From Lithospermum erythrorhizon (taxonomy: Eukaryota; Streptophyta; Magnoliopsida; Boraginales; Boraginaceae), in assembly GCA_019722365.1 (NCBI GenBank), contig JADFUC010001899.1:37491-101490 (forward strand): a stretch of DNA of 64,000 bases. Reading direction: 5' to 3'. Below the pieces are notes generated by a model, which saw only the letters and a list, made by a program, of their open reading frames with translations, was not told the origin of the DNA and made no database searches. Positions 49,471-63,323 of the stretch are shown here, one piece after another. The position numbers were made by a program, and so were the translations under genes. Position 1 is the stretch's first letter. The number at the start of each line of letters is the position of its first letter.

Positions 49471-50950
49471 CGGGTACATAAGTTGTAGGTGTCGGGTTCG
49501 ATCCAGATAGTGTGCATTTATTTCTTCAACATGAATGCATTACGTATTCCCAATGTTTCAAAGGGATTTACTTCAGTATCTTGCTCCACTTTATAGTGAC
49601 ATCCGATTCTTTTCTGTTTGACTTAGTGGATGATCCATTATGTGTTGGACCTTACTTGTGAGGGAAATTTAGTATCGTTGTTTATTGCACGGTTAACAAC
49701 GCCACTTACGTAGGAGGTCGAGGTTTGTGGTTAACCGTGTTTTGACTTTATTCTGATTGCATTAAGACTAGCTATGGCCCTAATAAATGATCCGTATCAT
49801 TTGAGGACTTTGAAGGATAATAAGTTGTTTATAGGACCTACCGTGATTCTTTCACACAGTCGATTCTTGAGTTTATAGGAAGATTGACTCATTTCAAGAT
49901 TTATTGTGACATATTTTGCATGTCATGATCCTTAATTAAGCTTTCGGTTTGAAGCTTGACTTATTGAAGACTTAATTATGTTGGATTTAATGCCAACTTG
50001 TGTTGGGATCCCATTTAATTATCAATTTATTAGAAAATTAAATTATTCGGGTTTAATATTAACATGAATTTATTACATGTTAAGACCCATTTAATTCCTG
50101 ATCCGTAGAGGATTTAATATGAATTAATTTATTCGGGATTTAATATTGACATGAATTTATTACATGTCAAGACCCCATTTAATCCTCCATTTATTAGAGA
50201 ATTAGATTGTTTGGGTTTAATATTAACATGAATTTATTACATGTTAAGATCCATTTAATCATCAATTTATTAGAGAACTAATTTATTTGGGTTTAATATT
50301 AACATGAATTTATTACATGTTAAGACCCATTTAATTCCCGATCCATCAAGGATTTATTGAGAATTAAATTTTCTACACATTTAGTACTCTAGTTTTATTG
50401 CGTTTACATTGATCCGAATCCATACGGATTTAACGGAACCAATATTCTCAATTCTAACATGAATTTATCACTTGTTATATATTTAAGAAAATTAATCTTA
50501 ATCCTTATGGATTGTTAGAATTAATTATCTTAATTTTAGGATTTAAATCTCATTTTATTAATTTTTTTGGGAACAATTTTGGGCCCATTTTATTCAACCG
50601 GGAAATATTCGGGATATACTTTTCGTGTAAATTTTTTTAATCATCCCTACCCATACACATGGGATTTTCGATCATAGCCTAGTAGTGGGCTAGTTCGTCT
50701 TATTTTAATTCATTACGCAAAGGGCCTACTTGTCCACCAAGACACAAGTAATGGGCTTTATGGTTTTAGATACTTTCGACTTATATGTGATTGGGTATAG
50801 TATTAGGTGACATCGTATAAGAGTATTCTATGTGATTTGTGGACAGTTATTCATTGTGTAGCCTGGTTGATGTATATGCATATGTTATATATATATAAGT
50901 ATGATTATATGTGATTGGATAAAATCTGTGGTATTTGTATTCAACGCCGA
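49471..50950. other. Probable internal or untranslated retroelement DNA, no domain recognised
   Basis: It follows the polypurine tract on the internal side of the family B element, so part of it may be that element's 3' non-coding region. It contains the tandem array at 50005-50350. No coding frame of note. Confidence 0.4.
50005..50350. repeat. Tandem repeat, 4 copies of a 76-86-bp AT-rich unit
   Basis: TTTAATATTAACATGAATTT and close variants (one reads ATTGACATG) recur with GGG(A/T)TTAATATT starts near 50049, 50135, 50213 and 50289. Each is followed by ATTACATGT(T/C)AAGA and CCATTTAAT. Spacing is 86, 78 and 76 bp. Copies differ by several substitutions and one carries an insertion. Confidence 0.85.
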
Positions 50951-51409
50951 CTTTATAGTGACTCCGTATTCTCACAATAGGCGAGGCGTGTCGTGCCTAG
51001 GTTTAGGAGTTGATCGTCGAGGTTCGGAGGCTGGTTGGCAATTTGCAGTTAAAGATCGTGGGTGAGGCGGTAGTGGCATAGAAGATCCTCAGTCCTTTTC
51101 ATCTTGTTATGTTTCCGACTTCAGAACTTTGTATTTTACGAGGAGTGTGTGACCATACCACGAATATGTTGTATTGTGGAATTATGTGTGTATTGTAGAT
51201 TGTATTATTCAGGGATTCGAAATTAATATATTTTTTAATTTAGAGGTGATACATTTTCTTTGCGTGATGTGTTGTTGTTCTGATGGACAAAGTGTATTAA
51301 TGCAATTAATGTCAAATGAGATCTTTTGTATTTGTCATCCATCGTCGGTGACTACGGTGTCTGAGGTTGTTGGTGACCTTAACCTCAGGCCTTGACACAG
51401 ATCGTTACA
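50951..51409 (+). repeat. 3' part of a family A LTR
   Basis: The end TCATCCATCGTCGGTGACTA ... GACCTTAACCTCAGG ... CAGATCGTTACA matches the ends of the LTRs at 2550 (minus) and 61399 (plus). Upstream GGTGAGGCGGTAGTGGCATA followed by GAAGATCCTCAGTC matches the GGTGAGAGGCAATTGGCGGT then AGATCCTTAGGTC stretch near 61.07-61.10 kb. The start of this copy was not located. Confidence 0.6.
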
Positions 51410-54400
51410 TAATTAATTCGGGTTCATCAATTTATATTTACATTATTAATGTAAATTCGATCGAGAATATTAGTTGATTCAAATCATCTCAATTTAGCAA
51501 ATGAAGTTTAATTTCATACATGAAATATAACTTCAGCGTCCTTTGTATGTGTGTGACCTTCTAGACTCGAGATAATAGCGGTTGTATAATAATATAATAG
51601 TCATTAATACTATTACTTTGACTATACGGGATTTAGCAATACGGCGTAACCCACAGTATTATCATTGAGAACACGACTATTAATTACAATTATTATAGTT
51701 TGATATTTCACGTTTATGTAATCACATTCACTAAACTAGTAAATGGTGTTACAACAATTGTCACAATGAGCATAATAAATGAAACCAATAACTATTGATT
51801 TCCAACACTTAAAACGTCGCCCGGCGATTACTTTACAATTCCTTTGTCTCGCGATCTCTAGTCACAGGCTAACCATAAGAAGTGTGTCATGAAACACCCA
51901 CGACTTTCTTTACTCGAACTATGAAACCATACTGATAAACCGACAACGTCGGGTGCGCATAATCAGTCATGATTCTCAGAGGCATAGAATCTACCTTATA
52001 TCAAGGATGGACAAATCCCCTATAATATATCAACGTCTACTGTATACTCATTTGTGTTACCTAACATATGCAGTTATGATCTCCGCTTAACATGAGATGT
52101 TTGACATAGTCAAAGCACATAGCTCATATAAAATAGATAATTATATACGCAGGTCTAAGAATCGCTAAACTTCAATAGTTCTAAGCAAAATTCATAGGAC
52201 ACAGATATACATATCTTCTATGATTTTGTAGCGGTCATATCGACTCCTCGGTGTAAGCCAGCCATAAGATTGATTAAAACACAAGCTCCACGATCCTATA
52301 AAATGGATCATTAATCAATCACTATGCTGAATCATCAAATGCTATTTTCCCAACATGTCCCGAGCCGGGGAATATTGGCTATCTTGAACTTGAAAGGTTC
52401 TCTGTCAACAACACATGTTGTCTCTCTAGAAACTATAGACTTGCCTTGGAATTTATTATTTCAACCAACTGTGAAAATTAAATGACTATATGAATGAATT
52501 ACGCATTCATATAATCTATTGAACAATTAGATTGTAAGACAAGAATTACCTTGTTTAATCAATTACTTAATTTATTATACAAAGTGAACGAACTAGCTCC
52601 CACTGAACCTTGCATCGTTTAGTTCCTTCTTCGATCTCCCGAAATCAAACTTTGATTTAATCACAGAAGAATATATCAACTCCGAGATGTTCGCTCAAGT
52701 CCACACGTGGACCCTTAAGCTTGCATGAATCTCTCAGGTCCTTCAGGACATGCAAAACTAGAAATGATAGTGCAATCAGTTTCTTAACTAGAAAGCTCTT
52801 TTACTCTTTGAAGTCTTGCATCCATACATGGTCTCTCGATCATGGAATCGGCGATGGATGAATTATCTGACTATAGTCATATCTGTTTGTGGGCAGGCCT
52901 GTTTAAGCCTTTTGCCTTGGCTTGCGCTTTAAAAGCTGTGGACATTACCATTTGGGTCCGGTTTAACATCATATATATACCCACTTACACTCGATTAATT
53001 CGAACCACACTAGTTAAGTGTAACAAGGAAAAACCTCGTTTTGGTATATATATATAGACTATTTCAGGTTTTATGGCAGTTGGCCATTTCTCGGGGTTAT
53101 GATTGGGCAGGTTTATAACACAACTAAAGTGTGTTAAAACACATCTATCTTTTAAATGCACATTCTTTAATAACATTACCAACAATACAAATTGATTGGT
53201 AATGTCGTAATACTGAGTTCAAGTTTCCTTAGTTTACTCTCTGGTATACTAGACTTCGAACCCATTCATGAATGCCAGCTGTAGTGTTCGCATGGAGACA
53301 GTTGTTAAAACACTATTCTCGCATTCGAGTTCGAGTGAAGACCAACAAGCGATCCATTTCCACGTGCTTGTAGTTACCTCTATTCTCTTAAAGTTACTAC
53401 AAAAAATATTCCGAATCCTCATGAATACCTTTAGTAAAACCCCACAATTCCATTATAGGGAATTGTGTTATCTCGTAATTCGTGATGTCTGACATGATCG
53501 ACATGGCGTCTGATGAATCATATTACTATGTAGAGAGTTGCCTTGTCCAATAAGAGAATCTGTCTATCTTAAGTCTAATCTATCATGAATTTACATTCAC
53601 CTCAAACTTCATGTTTGTTATGCCTCGACAAGAAAATGTCATGACTTATTTTCATGACTAATATAGCATATGTTACATATATGTAATTGGACTTACGGAT
53701 ATGTACAAGAATCAATTACTATTATATCTTTCAAGGTTGTAATAGAAATTCCTTAGTCTCTTTCAATGTCTGAAATATTATGTGTAGTTGTGCTCCCATT
53801 AAGCATGAAGGGGCTGGGTTAAATGCTACTCTTGATCCGCGATATCAAGATGAAGATTCTAACTTCTATCTTTGTCTTCAAGTTTGCAACTTGGACATTG
53901 ATAATATGTCGTCTTCCTTCTTATTTCTCATTTGAGATGTGAACTTGAATAACAATGTCAAGTATCCATAAATCCTTGATGCATTGCCAGGAACATTATT
54001 TGGATTCTTCGCCCAAGCATGTTAGCGTGGTGTCGATGGGGCTTGAGTTTGAAATAGATATGGTATAGTGAACCAATGAATACATTCAACTTGGTCGAGA
54101 AACCAAATGTTTGACTCATTTATGACTATATTCGTAGAACCACGTTTCTTACTTAAATTGAATAAATCATCTAAGAAGGTAAAATAAAAGTGAGTTTTAT
54201 ATATACTCGACTCATGTATTCAATTACATTTTCCTTTCGGATGACCTCAGTCATCCTATATGAGTATGATTTATTCATATCATCATGTGTTTTTGCATTA
54301 GACATTAGCAATGCATCGGGGAATTGTCATATAATATTCCCGATTTGTCGGGGATTGCTTATTTAGTTGGTATCTCCTAAGGAGCCACTTGAATACATTC

Positions 54401-56300
54401 AAGTCATATATTTACTTCCACCTTTTATACTTCATAATGAAGATACTATACATACAGTAAATTATAATTCTATAGTAGATGGAAATAAATACCAGTTTCC
54501 TTCTAATTATGCATATGATGACACAATCTTAACATTAGACCCCGTGTTAAATTATGTCTACTTCAATGACACAACATTAACTTGTCAATTTGAGACGTTT
54601 CAAAGTTTTTTTGTCAAACATAACTCTTGAGTTGCCTCACAGTTGAGTATGAATAAATTTAGTTTAAAGGTAAGTGCAATAACTTTGATATGTGAATTTA
54701 TTTCATTTATTGTGTTTCATTTATATTGAACCTGACTCTTAGTTAACCATCATAAACTAGTGACACATCTAATTAGAATAAAAAAATTGCACGATACACA
54801 AAATTAAGATTTCATCCATTGTGTTTTAACTTCATTAAACACAATTCCTTACTTACGTATCTTATCAAGTACACTTTTAAGATCAGAATGATGTCTCGTT
54901 CCTTGAATAATACGTTACTCATGCCGATGATACTTAATTTAGAACTTGATAGTATTTATATGGCCCTCCCCATTCTCTTATCAATTATGATGTATCATTC
55001 AATTACTTATATCCTTGATTAACTTGTATGTGAACATACAAACTTCATCGAAGATTAACGAACCTTTCATTAAGTCTAGCGAAATTTGACTTCAGTTCAT
55101 CTTGCAAGATTAAACTCTCAAGTACATTGGCGTCATTTACCACAAGTATTATTACTCGGTTATTTGTTATTCAAAATATCATGTCTTTCATAAGAAATAT
55201 AGGTTCAAAGAAAATAGTTTGAAGTTTCAACCATTCATGGATGATTTAAATTGTGGGCTCTTATAATGTAGTCACCTATCATTACATAAGAGCTCAATTA
55301 TCTTTCTTTATGCCTTATCACGGCTATTCTTGTACTTGGCTGCATAATCATGATAAAAAACCATGTGAGTCGGCTTGGTGTCTCGACACTAGCAGTTTAG
55401 CCATAATGATATTACAATTTTGATAGCAAATCATTTGAGATATGATGTTTAATCAAACCTCCCTTTCTATTTCTAAAGTGTTATAAATATCCTTCTTTCT
55501 CTGCTTAATGATTGAAATAATAAAATTAATCATTAACTTCAAGTCATAGTTCTTTGTGCACTTAACTTTACAAGTCATGTGCAAACCAAATAGACAAAAT
55601 TGCTTGCTTGGTTATACAAACCAGAAGCTTATGCTACATCATAATTCATGAACGAAGTTCACCTTGTTGATGAAACTAAATACCAATGACATGTCTTGAA
55701 ATGTAGGTACACAACATTTAAGATCATCTAACAGTTTTCTCAATTGTGCTATAAAAGAGATTAAACTATTCATTTAATGCTTGTATGGTCGCTAAGAGAC
55801 AATATACCATATCAGTTTTCATAGCATCATCACCTTTAATTGAGATCAAAATTAATTACCTCTCAATCAAATTATATGACGTCAATCAGTTGAACCTATG
55901 TTCATGTAACGTGTCCACGTGATCAAGTCAACTCTTAAATGATTATGGTATTCAATGTTTGTCCTTTTATTAGCATGCGACCATTTTCAATGACTTATGA
56001 AGGAAATCGCATTAGCGTGTATAACACTATATTACCACAAGTTTATGGATTTCTCCTTTACTTATTTTATTTCACATAATGAAGTTATGCTTTAATTTTC
56101 CCAATTAAATTGAATAAGCAGTGTCGTAGTCGCAATCATAATAGGAAACATTCAAATATGAATAGGTGTAGCTCAAAACAATCAAATACACTTTTACAAA
56201 TAAAATTGTAAATGTTATACGTCTGAATCTCATAAAATGAAAATCAAGGTATCCAAAGATCCATTGTGGATTTGAAATCCATGAAATAACTTAGATTCAC
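51410..56300. other. AT-rich repeat-like DNA, possible copia remains on minus
   Basis: No gene is supported. On minus near 53430-53270 a weak KHVEMDR...QLAFMNG reading recalls the KH-EID...QLADI-TKG part of copia RNase H. TGTTGGGAAAATAG (rc ending at 52353) looks like a copia LTR start, and CAGTGGGAGC (rc near 52590) a polypurine tract, but their order and spacing are not conclusive. An 87-codon ORF at 54367-54630 has no similarity that I recognise and an AT-driven composition. Confidence 0.35.
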
Positions 56301-58000
56301 GTTTAAAAAAAAAATGTTATATATCGTTTGGTGGTGGGACCCGGAGATAGTATAAATACTTTCGGAATAAAATCGATATACCGAGACTAGTATTAATTGA
56401 GTAGTATTTTATTTCACGAGTAATAATATCTTTAGAATCGTTTTCATAAGAATTTGATTACAACAAGTGGAGAAATAAAATAAACATAGCAACGGGACCT
56501 AAAAAGTTTCTATTCGGATAACCTTCGCGCTGACAAAATATCTTCATAACGTCTTATCTCTTTCTTAACTTCCACTTTGGCGGGTCGCGTCGATGCTCCA
56601 TCTCGAGTTTTTTTCTTTCTCCATTTTCCTTCTCTTCATTTGTTGCTCAAGATCTTAAAGTTGGTTTATCATCTTTCTCCCATAAATCCTCACACACATA
56701 TCAAGGTAAGAAAGGTTGAATCTTGTAGAATATTTCATAAGTTTTGGGAGTTGACTTTTAGTTTGACTTTTGTTGACTTTGAGTTTGGGACTTTAAAATG
56801 GTATATAGGTATCATCTAAGCTTGAATTATGTGGTAAGAAGTGATAATAATCGATTTTTGGGGTTGAAATGTGTTGATTGTGTTAGTTGACTTTTACCAA
56901 ACCACCTTTAAGTTGTAAAAATATGTTATTGGACTTTATTATAGTTGTTTTGGAGTATAAATTTTGATTTGTATGTGGTTGGAAGAGATTATATTGATTT
57001 AAGTTGAGTAAAGTGAGCAGTATCTTGGGTTTTGGAATTTAGGTTGTTGATAATGGATAAAATAGTTTGGGAAAATGATTTTAGGTTGACTAAAATTGGT
57101 TTTAAAATTTGGTATTTGGGAAGAATATTGGTGATTATTTGGTTTTAGCGGGATGGTTAAAGTGTCATTTTAATTGTCATTTAAAGCCTAACTAGTAATC
57201 TATATGCCAAGTTGGCAATTTGTAACTAAAATGGGTTGGTTGAAAAAGTTAGGGGGTGAATTAAAAATCGGGGTAAATAGTAGTAAGTTGTAATTGCTTT
57301 GTTGGGTATTTTTGGTTGGCGTGGAGGCGTGGAAGAAGCACTTGGATTGATTAGGCGGGCGTTTATATTGCAAGCCAAGGTGAGTATTTAACTTCACGGG
57401 TGTAAATTATAGCAGTGATGAGCTATAAATTCAATAATGACTTTTATATTATGGCCTTACGTTGTATAACATTCTGTACTCATCTATCCTATGCGAAATT
57501 AACTATTTTAATTACACTAAGCGAGAGTGTGGGCTAATTACCACTCTTGAGATAAGTATTCACTAAGAACCGCCTTTTACACCACTTTTCGCTATATGAG
57601 CTTGCATTTTTTATTTGTGCGGTGGTGCTATAGCATTTTAAGTGCATTGGTGATCATGCCTTAGAGCCAGGGTGAGCGGCATGTAGTAGTAGATTCTCAC
57701 AGTCTTCTTGTCGTTGTTTTTTTATTGTAGTTCGGATTTCTCTATTTGTTGTTATTTCGATTTCAGACTAGGTTGTATGTTGATATTTTGTACTTTGGTT
57801 GATTGTTATATAAAAGAGTTGTGTTGTATTGGTTGGAAACACCATGATGGATTATTTTCTTAAAAGTTATTCTTTTCGGATGTATTTTGTTTTATTGGGT
57901 TATTTAGAGACGGTGTCTTTTAAATTTTTGAGTCATCCGTCGAATTCGTGACTGCGGTATTAGAAGTTTGGATGATTAACCTCGGGGCGGCCCGTCTTTA
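56301..58000 (+). repeat. Family A LTR, copy 2
   Basis: The start has GGTGGGACCCGG (56329-56340), comparable with the 63.36-kb copy. The middle matches the 59.4-kb copy closely: TTGACTTTTGTTGACTTTGA, GTATCATCTAAGCTTGAAT, TTTTTGGGGTTGAAATGTGT. The end has GAGTCATCCGTCGAATTCGT and AACCTCGGGGCGG, then diverges from the expected TCGTTACA. Both ends are approximate. No gypsy coding domain is seen next to it. Confidence 0.7.
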
Positions 58001-59049
58001 GGCAGTATTTACCAATCCAAATGGCAACCTTGCATAATTTTTGAATCCTAGCCCAGTAGTAGATTAACTAATAAATTGTGTGCCTGACACGACTCTTGGG
58101 TCGTAGCCTTCTAGCAGTGTTGCAGAGCGGTGTATCACCCGAGCCCTTGGCGTTAGTGGAAATCACCGATTAAGCAACCAATTAAACCAAGTCGTTCTTG
58201 TAAAGGCCGCCTTAAAAGTCGGCTGGCCCGGAGGTTAGGCCGTGAGCGGCATGAACATCGAGTTCACCATACTGACTGGACGAAAAGAATGAGCAGAAAA
58301 TACAATGTGACTATGCTCGGATGGTGATACAAAACTGACAACAAATAGTACGCTTCAAAATTCCATTAATCATACAAATCAAATACATAATATTTTCTTA
58401 ATACATGTTTTGACATAAAACAAAAGTACCAGCGGCGACCGTTGAAGATATCACAGCCACCCCGAATCTCGAATCATGAGTTGTCGACACGTAAAAGCGC
58501 GATTGATCTTTGCGTCGCGACTTTCACGAACAATAAGCTTATCTTGAGGGGTCCCCAAAATAGAAGGGTGAGCTTGTGGCTTCGTGAATACTCATATAAC
58601 AATCATATTCAACCACACATATATAAACATGTACTATAGCATAATCTTGATAATTACTTCCATTATATCTTATCATATTTATTATCGCTAGTCCGCCTCC
58701 TTATAATCCTCATAATTTAATCTTCAAACCATTTTAATACAATCAACACAAAATAATTCCATAATAATAGATAACACTATAATATCAAATAGCTCAAATA
58801 CATCACATAAGCAACAATAACTTTCTATTATTTATTAAATTACGCGCCTAATAGAGGAAAAACGTCATTCATTGCCTCTACACCAAGAAAGCGAAGACCA
58901 ACAAAATACAACTCTCCCGCAACCTCTACACCAAGTAGACGGGAATACACGCCACGCAACTGCCCGAGAGGACATGTCATTGGGTGCCTACATCGTTGAG
59001 CAAATGAAGACTGACAAAATACAACTCTCTGCTAAATGCATGAAATAAA
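58001..59049. other. Spacer between two family A LTRs
   Basis: No gene. CTCTACACCAAG occurs at 58886-58897 and 58924-58935, and ACAAAATACAACTCTC at 58903-58918 and 59015-59030. This is a decayed short duplication. CTCTACACCAAGTAG is found again at 61400, right after the next LTR. Confidence 0.5.
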
Positions 59050-61399
59050 CCGTTTATTATAAGTATTATTTTAATATTATTCAATAGTAGAAAATAGATT
59101 AGGGTTCGAGGTTGTGTGGTTAAACTCGAGATGAGTTTTAAAACCGCCAAACCAAAGGAGACTTAAACTATCATAAATATCTGCTGACCCTTTGTCAGCT
59201 ATTCACACGTCATCAAAATCTCCTGACCCTTTTTTTCTTGGTTGGCGAACACTTCTCTCCGCCTTGATTTTTTTCATTTTCTTGGTGGAATCTTGTTTCA
59301 ATTCAACATAATCTTGTTCCTCATCTCTTGATTATCAAAGGTATGATTTTATCTTCAAATCTAACTATTTTGAGCTATAGTTGACTATCTTTTTAAGTTT
59401 GACTTTTGTTGACTTTGAATTTGGGACTTTAGAATGGTAGAGATGTATCATCTAAGCTTGAATATTGTGGTTAGAAGTGATTGTAATAGATTTTTGGGGT
59501 TGAAATGTGTTGAATAGGTTAGTTGAGTTTTAGGTTGACTTTCACAAATCACTTTTAAGTTGTAAAAAGTATGTTATTGGATTTTTAATATGGTTGTTTT
59601 GGAGTATAAGTGTGACTTTTGTGCTTTTGGTAAAGACTATGTTAATATAAGTTGGGTAAAGTGAGTAGTATTTGGGGTTTTGGAATTAAAGATTATTTGT
59701 TAATAATGGAAATATTAGTTTGGGAAAGTTGTTATTGGGTTGAATAGAAGTTGTTTAAAGTGTTAGTGTTTGAAGGAGGTGGAGGCCGATTGGGTTGGGG
59801 TTTGTGATGGTTGAAATTTTATCGATTTAATAGTCGTTTATGTTCGCGTAGTAATCTTTTCACCTTAAGTTAATGATTGGTAATTAAAATGGTTGTTAAG
59901 TTGGATAGTAACTAAATAGAGTTATTAATATGGTAGTAGTGGTAATTGTACTTCTCGGGTGTTTTGGTTAGGCGTGGAGCGTGGGAAAGGCACTTGGACT
60001 AATTAGGCCTTGGTAACATTTATTGATAGTCAAGGTGGTATTTATCTCACGGTGTAGATTAATTTGCTTAACTAGTGGGATGTGTTGCATTTGTTGATGT
60101 TGTGAGCATGTTTATGTATGTGTCAATGTGTTGATTGTTGAGTATGTATGGTTGATTAGTAGTTTGCCTTGTACTACGGTGCAGTGTGTTGTGAGTGCCT
60201 TGTACTATGAGTAGAGTGTGTTGTGGTTGCCTTGTACTCGAATGCGAGTGTGTTGTGGTTGCCTTGCTAAATTCTGAGTGTGTTGTGGTTGCCTTGTACT
60301 ACGGTACGAGTGTGTTGTGGTTGCCTTGTACTACGGTACGAGTGTGTGGTGATTGCCTTGTACTACGGTACAAGTGTGTTGTGTTTGCCTCGTATCGTTC
60401 ACAGTGTCTTTATTATCGGTATTGCCTTATACTTGATATGAGTGTCTTGTGTTTGCCTCGTACCTCGTTACAAATGTGATGTATAGCTTATGTCGGCCAG
60501 ACATAGGGTTTTGTCCACTAACGAGGTTGAGGTTGATTATATGCGCGTGGTTGTAGCAATCCAAATTTGCGTTGAGTTGATTAGTTGTTTAGGCGTAGTG
60601 CGAGTAGTACAGCGTTCTTTGGTAAGTTGAGAAGTTGGATGGTCTAGTTGTTGGTCGTGAGGTTTTACATTATTTGGTTTATAGAGTAGAGTTATGGATT
60701 TCATTAGGTATTGTTGTCCTTTGTTTTACTTCGGATAGCATGATATTCGTGTGGTTGTCTTTAGAATGTGCATGTTAGTTGGGTGGGCCTATGAACTATG
60801 ACCATAATGACCAGTACAGATATAACCATATGATGTAAGCATGATACTTGAACTCACTAATGATACACTCTTTGTTATAATGCTTGAATAGTATTGTATC
60901 CTACATTACTACATATTTTATACGAAATTAATGATTTTATAATTACTGGGTGGGGTGAGTTAATTTCCATGTGAGATAGTACTATCTTTCCAGCTTACCA
61001 CATTCTCTATGGGCGGCATTTTTAGGTTGGTGTATTTGATTAAGTTCGTGTGATCGGGTTTGGTGATTAGGTGAGAGGCAATTGGCGGTAGATCCTTAGG
61101 TCTTTTTGTTCTTTGGTTGTAGTTTGGAATGTATAATGTTGTATTTTGAGATTTCGAGACTTTATATTGTTGTCATTTTGTCTTGTGGTTTGTTGTATAT
61201 ATGAATTGGATTTGTATGGTTAGGAAATACTCACGTGTATTTTCTTAAAACCATTCTTTTCCGATGTATCACTGGCATTTATTGGTTTATTTAAGGGCAG
61301 GTGGGTCTTTTCAAATTGAGTCATCCATCGATTTGGTGACTCTGGTGTCCAGGACTTGGATGATTCTAACCTCGGGCGAGCTGGAGGCGGATCGTTACA
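59050..61399 (+). repeat. Family A LTR, copy 3, 5'-truncated
   Basis: It matches copy 2 from about 59330 (GGTATGATTTTATCTTCAAA, GTTGACTTTGAATTTGGGAC, TTTTTGGGGTTGAAATGTGT) and ends with the full family signature GAGTCATCCATCGATTTGGT ... GGCGGATCGTTACA at 61399. It contains the 32-bp minisatellite. The GGTGGGACC start seen in the other copies is missing, so the 5' end is lost or rearranged. About 2.3 kb, like the left-end LTR. Confidence 0.7.
60160..60480 (+). repeat. Minisatellite, ~32-bp unit, about 9 copies
   Basis: The unit is GTTGCCTTGTACTACGGTAC then GAGTGTGTTGTG. Starts at 60258, 60288, 60320 and 60352 are well conserved (30-32 bp apart); outer copies at both sides are degenerate. The 94-codon ORF over it (CCG/CVVVA-like repeats) is a translation of the array and not a gene. 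Confidence 0.9.
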
Positions 61400-63323
61400 C
61401 TCTACACCAAGTAGCGGTACACCTCAATCTGAAGGGACCAAAGAAACCAAGCGGCAGATGAGTTACGCTAATCATATGACCGTTGATTCCATTGAATACC
61501 GGAGTATAGGGCCGTTGATTCTAACAAATACGGACACACAGGCCGTTGATTTGCGGGCTGTGTTTATGGGACGTCGATTCTCAAGAATACCGGACATATC
61601 ACATCATAAGTCACAACACAAATCATATCCACTTCCATAATATGGCCATATCATAACATCATTTTGTACATAACCAATTCATATCACTCATGTCATGTGC
61701 CCACAAATATGTCTCAATACATATATCTCATCATTTATTATCTTATTATTCTCGTTCCTTTCGTATATTACTATACATTATGACATCAAGTACAATAGGC
61801 CATTAACATATTCACGATACATATATTATTATTTCAAGCTATTACCATCACATATGTTCATGAATGTATGCCTCCTATCAAAATATATTATACCATTGCT
61901 ACAACCATAGATTATACGATACGCATATGAACAATGTCTATTTATATATGTCCCGATGATAATGTTAATATCACCTTATTATTAACTCCTCATATCGTCT
62001 TATCATAACTCAACATCATATCAATTTTCATAATCTTACCACATTCTATTATCATGTTATCTTGACATAATCTTATAAATCTCAAAATCCTATATTCACA
62101 TCAATATCACAATAATTCATTTTCAGTATTTTCATCTCATCCTTTAATGTTATCCATCAAATGATTTTTTTTTCTATTCATTACATTCATAAACCCACAT
62201 AATCTCATTTAACAATTATTTTATAACATTAACGCGTTACCCATATATAGTTATATCATAATATCTCGAATCTACAATATTTCAATATCTCATATATTGA
62301 TATTTAACATGATTTCTCAATACAACCAATTAGTTCAATCAACCCATTCTACGTACTTATACACGTGTGGTTCATTCTATCACACTAATATAAATGAATA
62401 CGCTTTATAAATCTCCTCTCAATAATTAACTTTATATATATATATATATACTTCCTTATTAATTATCGTATCGGCTTATACTTGTAATCTTTCTAATAGT
62501 TATTCATTTAACAACCCAAAAATATACAAGACACATATTCATATTATATAGATTATAAACTTGTATTAAGTCTTTCTAGTCAGTAAAATATAATAACTTT
62601 ACTATGATACTATTCGATATCAGCCTTAAAACTTGGCGCCTTTAGGGTTATAATTTAAGGGAAATAACCACAAAGGAAAGAAAAAAAAAATTTAAAGGAA
62701 GAGGGGGGGAGGAGTTTGTCAAGTGAAAAATGGTTTGTGTTTTAGCATTTCTTGATAAATAGATTAAGATGAGATTGCTGTAAGAAAAATAAAGCAAGCA
62801 CAGGGGTGGCATTAAGTAAAACAGGAGGGTGTCAGCAAGCAGGTGTCGTTTTAGGAAAAGATGGGTAGTGTTGGCTAACCCAATCTGACACATGCAGTTC
62901 GAGTTTGTTTTTACGTAGAGTAATACTCAATTATTGCTTAAATCATAAAAATTCAGGTTATTTTAGTTACTTTGGAATGATCATCGAAAGCCCACTTGTG
63001 TTAGTGAAATACTTGACATGATCCATTGTCATACATCGTGACAAATTACCGCTCTTGAAATGTGGTGTGTGCGATAGTCGTGATAAGTTGCACAACTTTA
63101 AAATTGGATTGATACTTTGCTTAAATTTTAGAGGTGAGATTAATATTATTTGATGTTATTTAACATGTTATATAGCACATACTCAAGTAATATGCACATC
63201 ATGAAAATAAAATAAATAATACACATTCAAGAGATATATGATATGATCCTAAAATATAGACCTATTACAACACTTTACAAAGTGTAGCACCCAAACCATA
63301 AGGCCCTATCATAGCACTTTATG
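61400..63323. other. AT-rich non-coding stretch between LTR copies
   Basis: 61480-61580 has two imperfect copies of a CCGTTGATT...ATACCGGA-like unit. 61600-62640 is very AT-rich with many CATAT/TATCA words, including an (AT)n run at 62430-62450. 62640-62700 has an A-run and G-run. No protein-coding signal. Confidence 0.5.

Noticed and set aside
49490..49510. tRNA gene from the GGTTCGATCC-like word
   Set aside because: No A-box, acceptor stem or cloverleaf around it.
50005..50350. CRISPR-like array
   Set aside because: The repeats are long, diverged and contiguous without unique spacers, and the genome is eukaryotic.
54367..54630. 87-codon ORF in AT-rich DNA
   Set aside because: No recognisable similarity, no splice or promoter context, and composition like the flanking non-coding DNA.
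60195..60479. 94-codon ORF with repeated Cys/Val pattern
   Set aside because: It is a translation of the 32-bp minisatellite in one frame; the unit shifts and its ends are degenerate.
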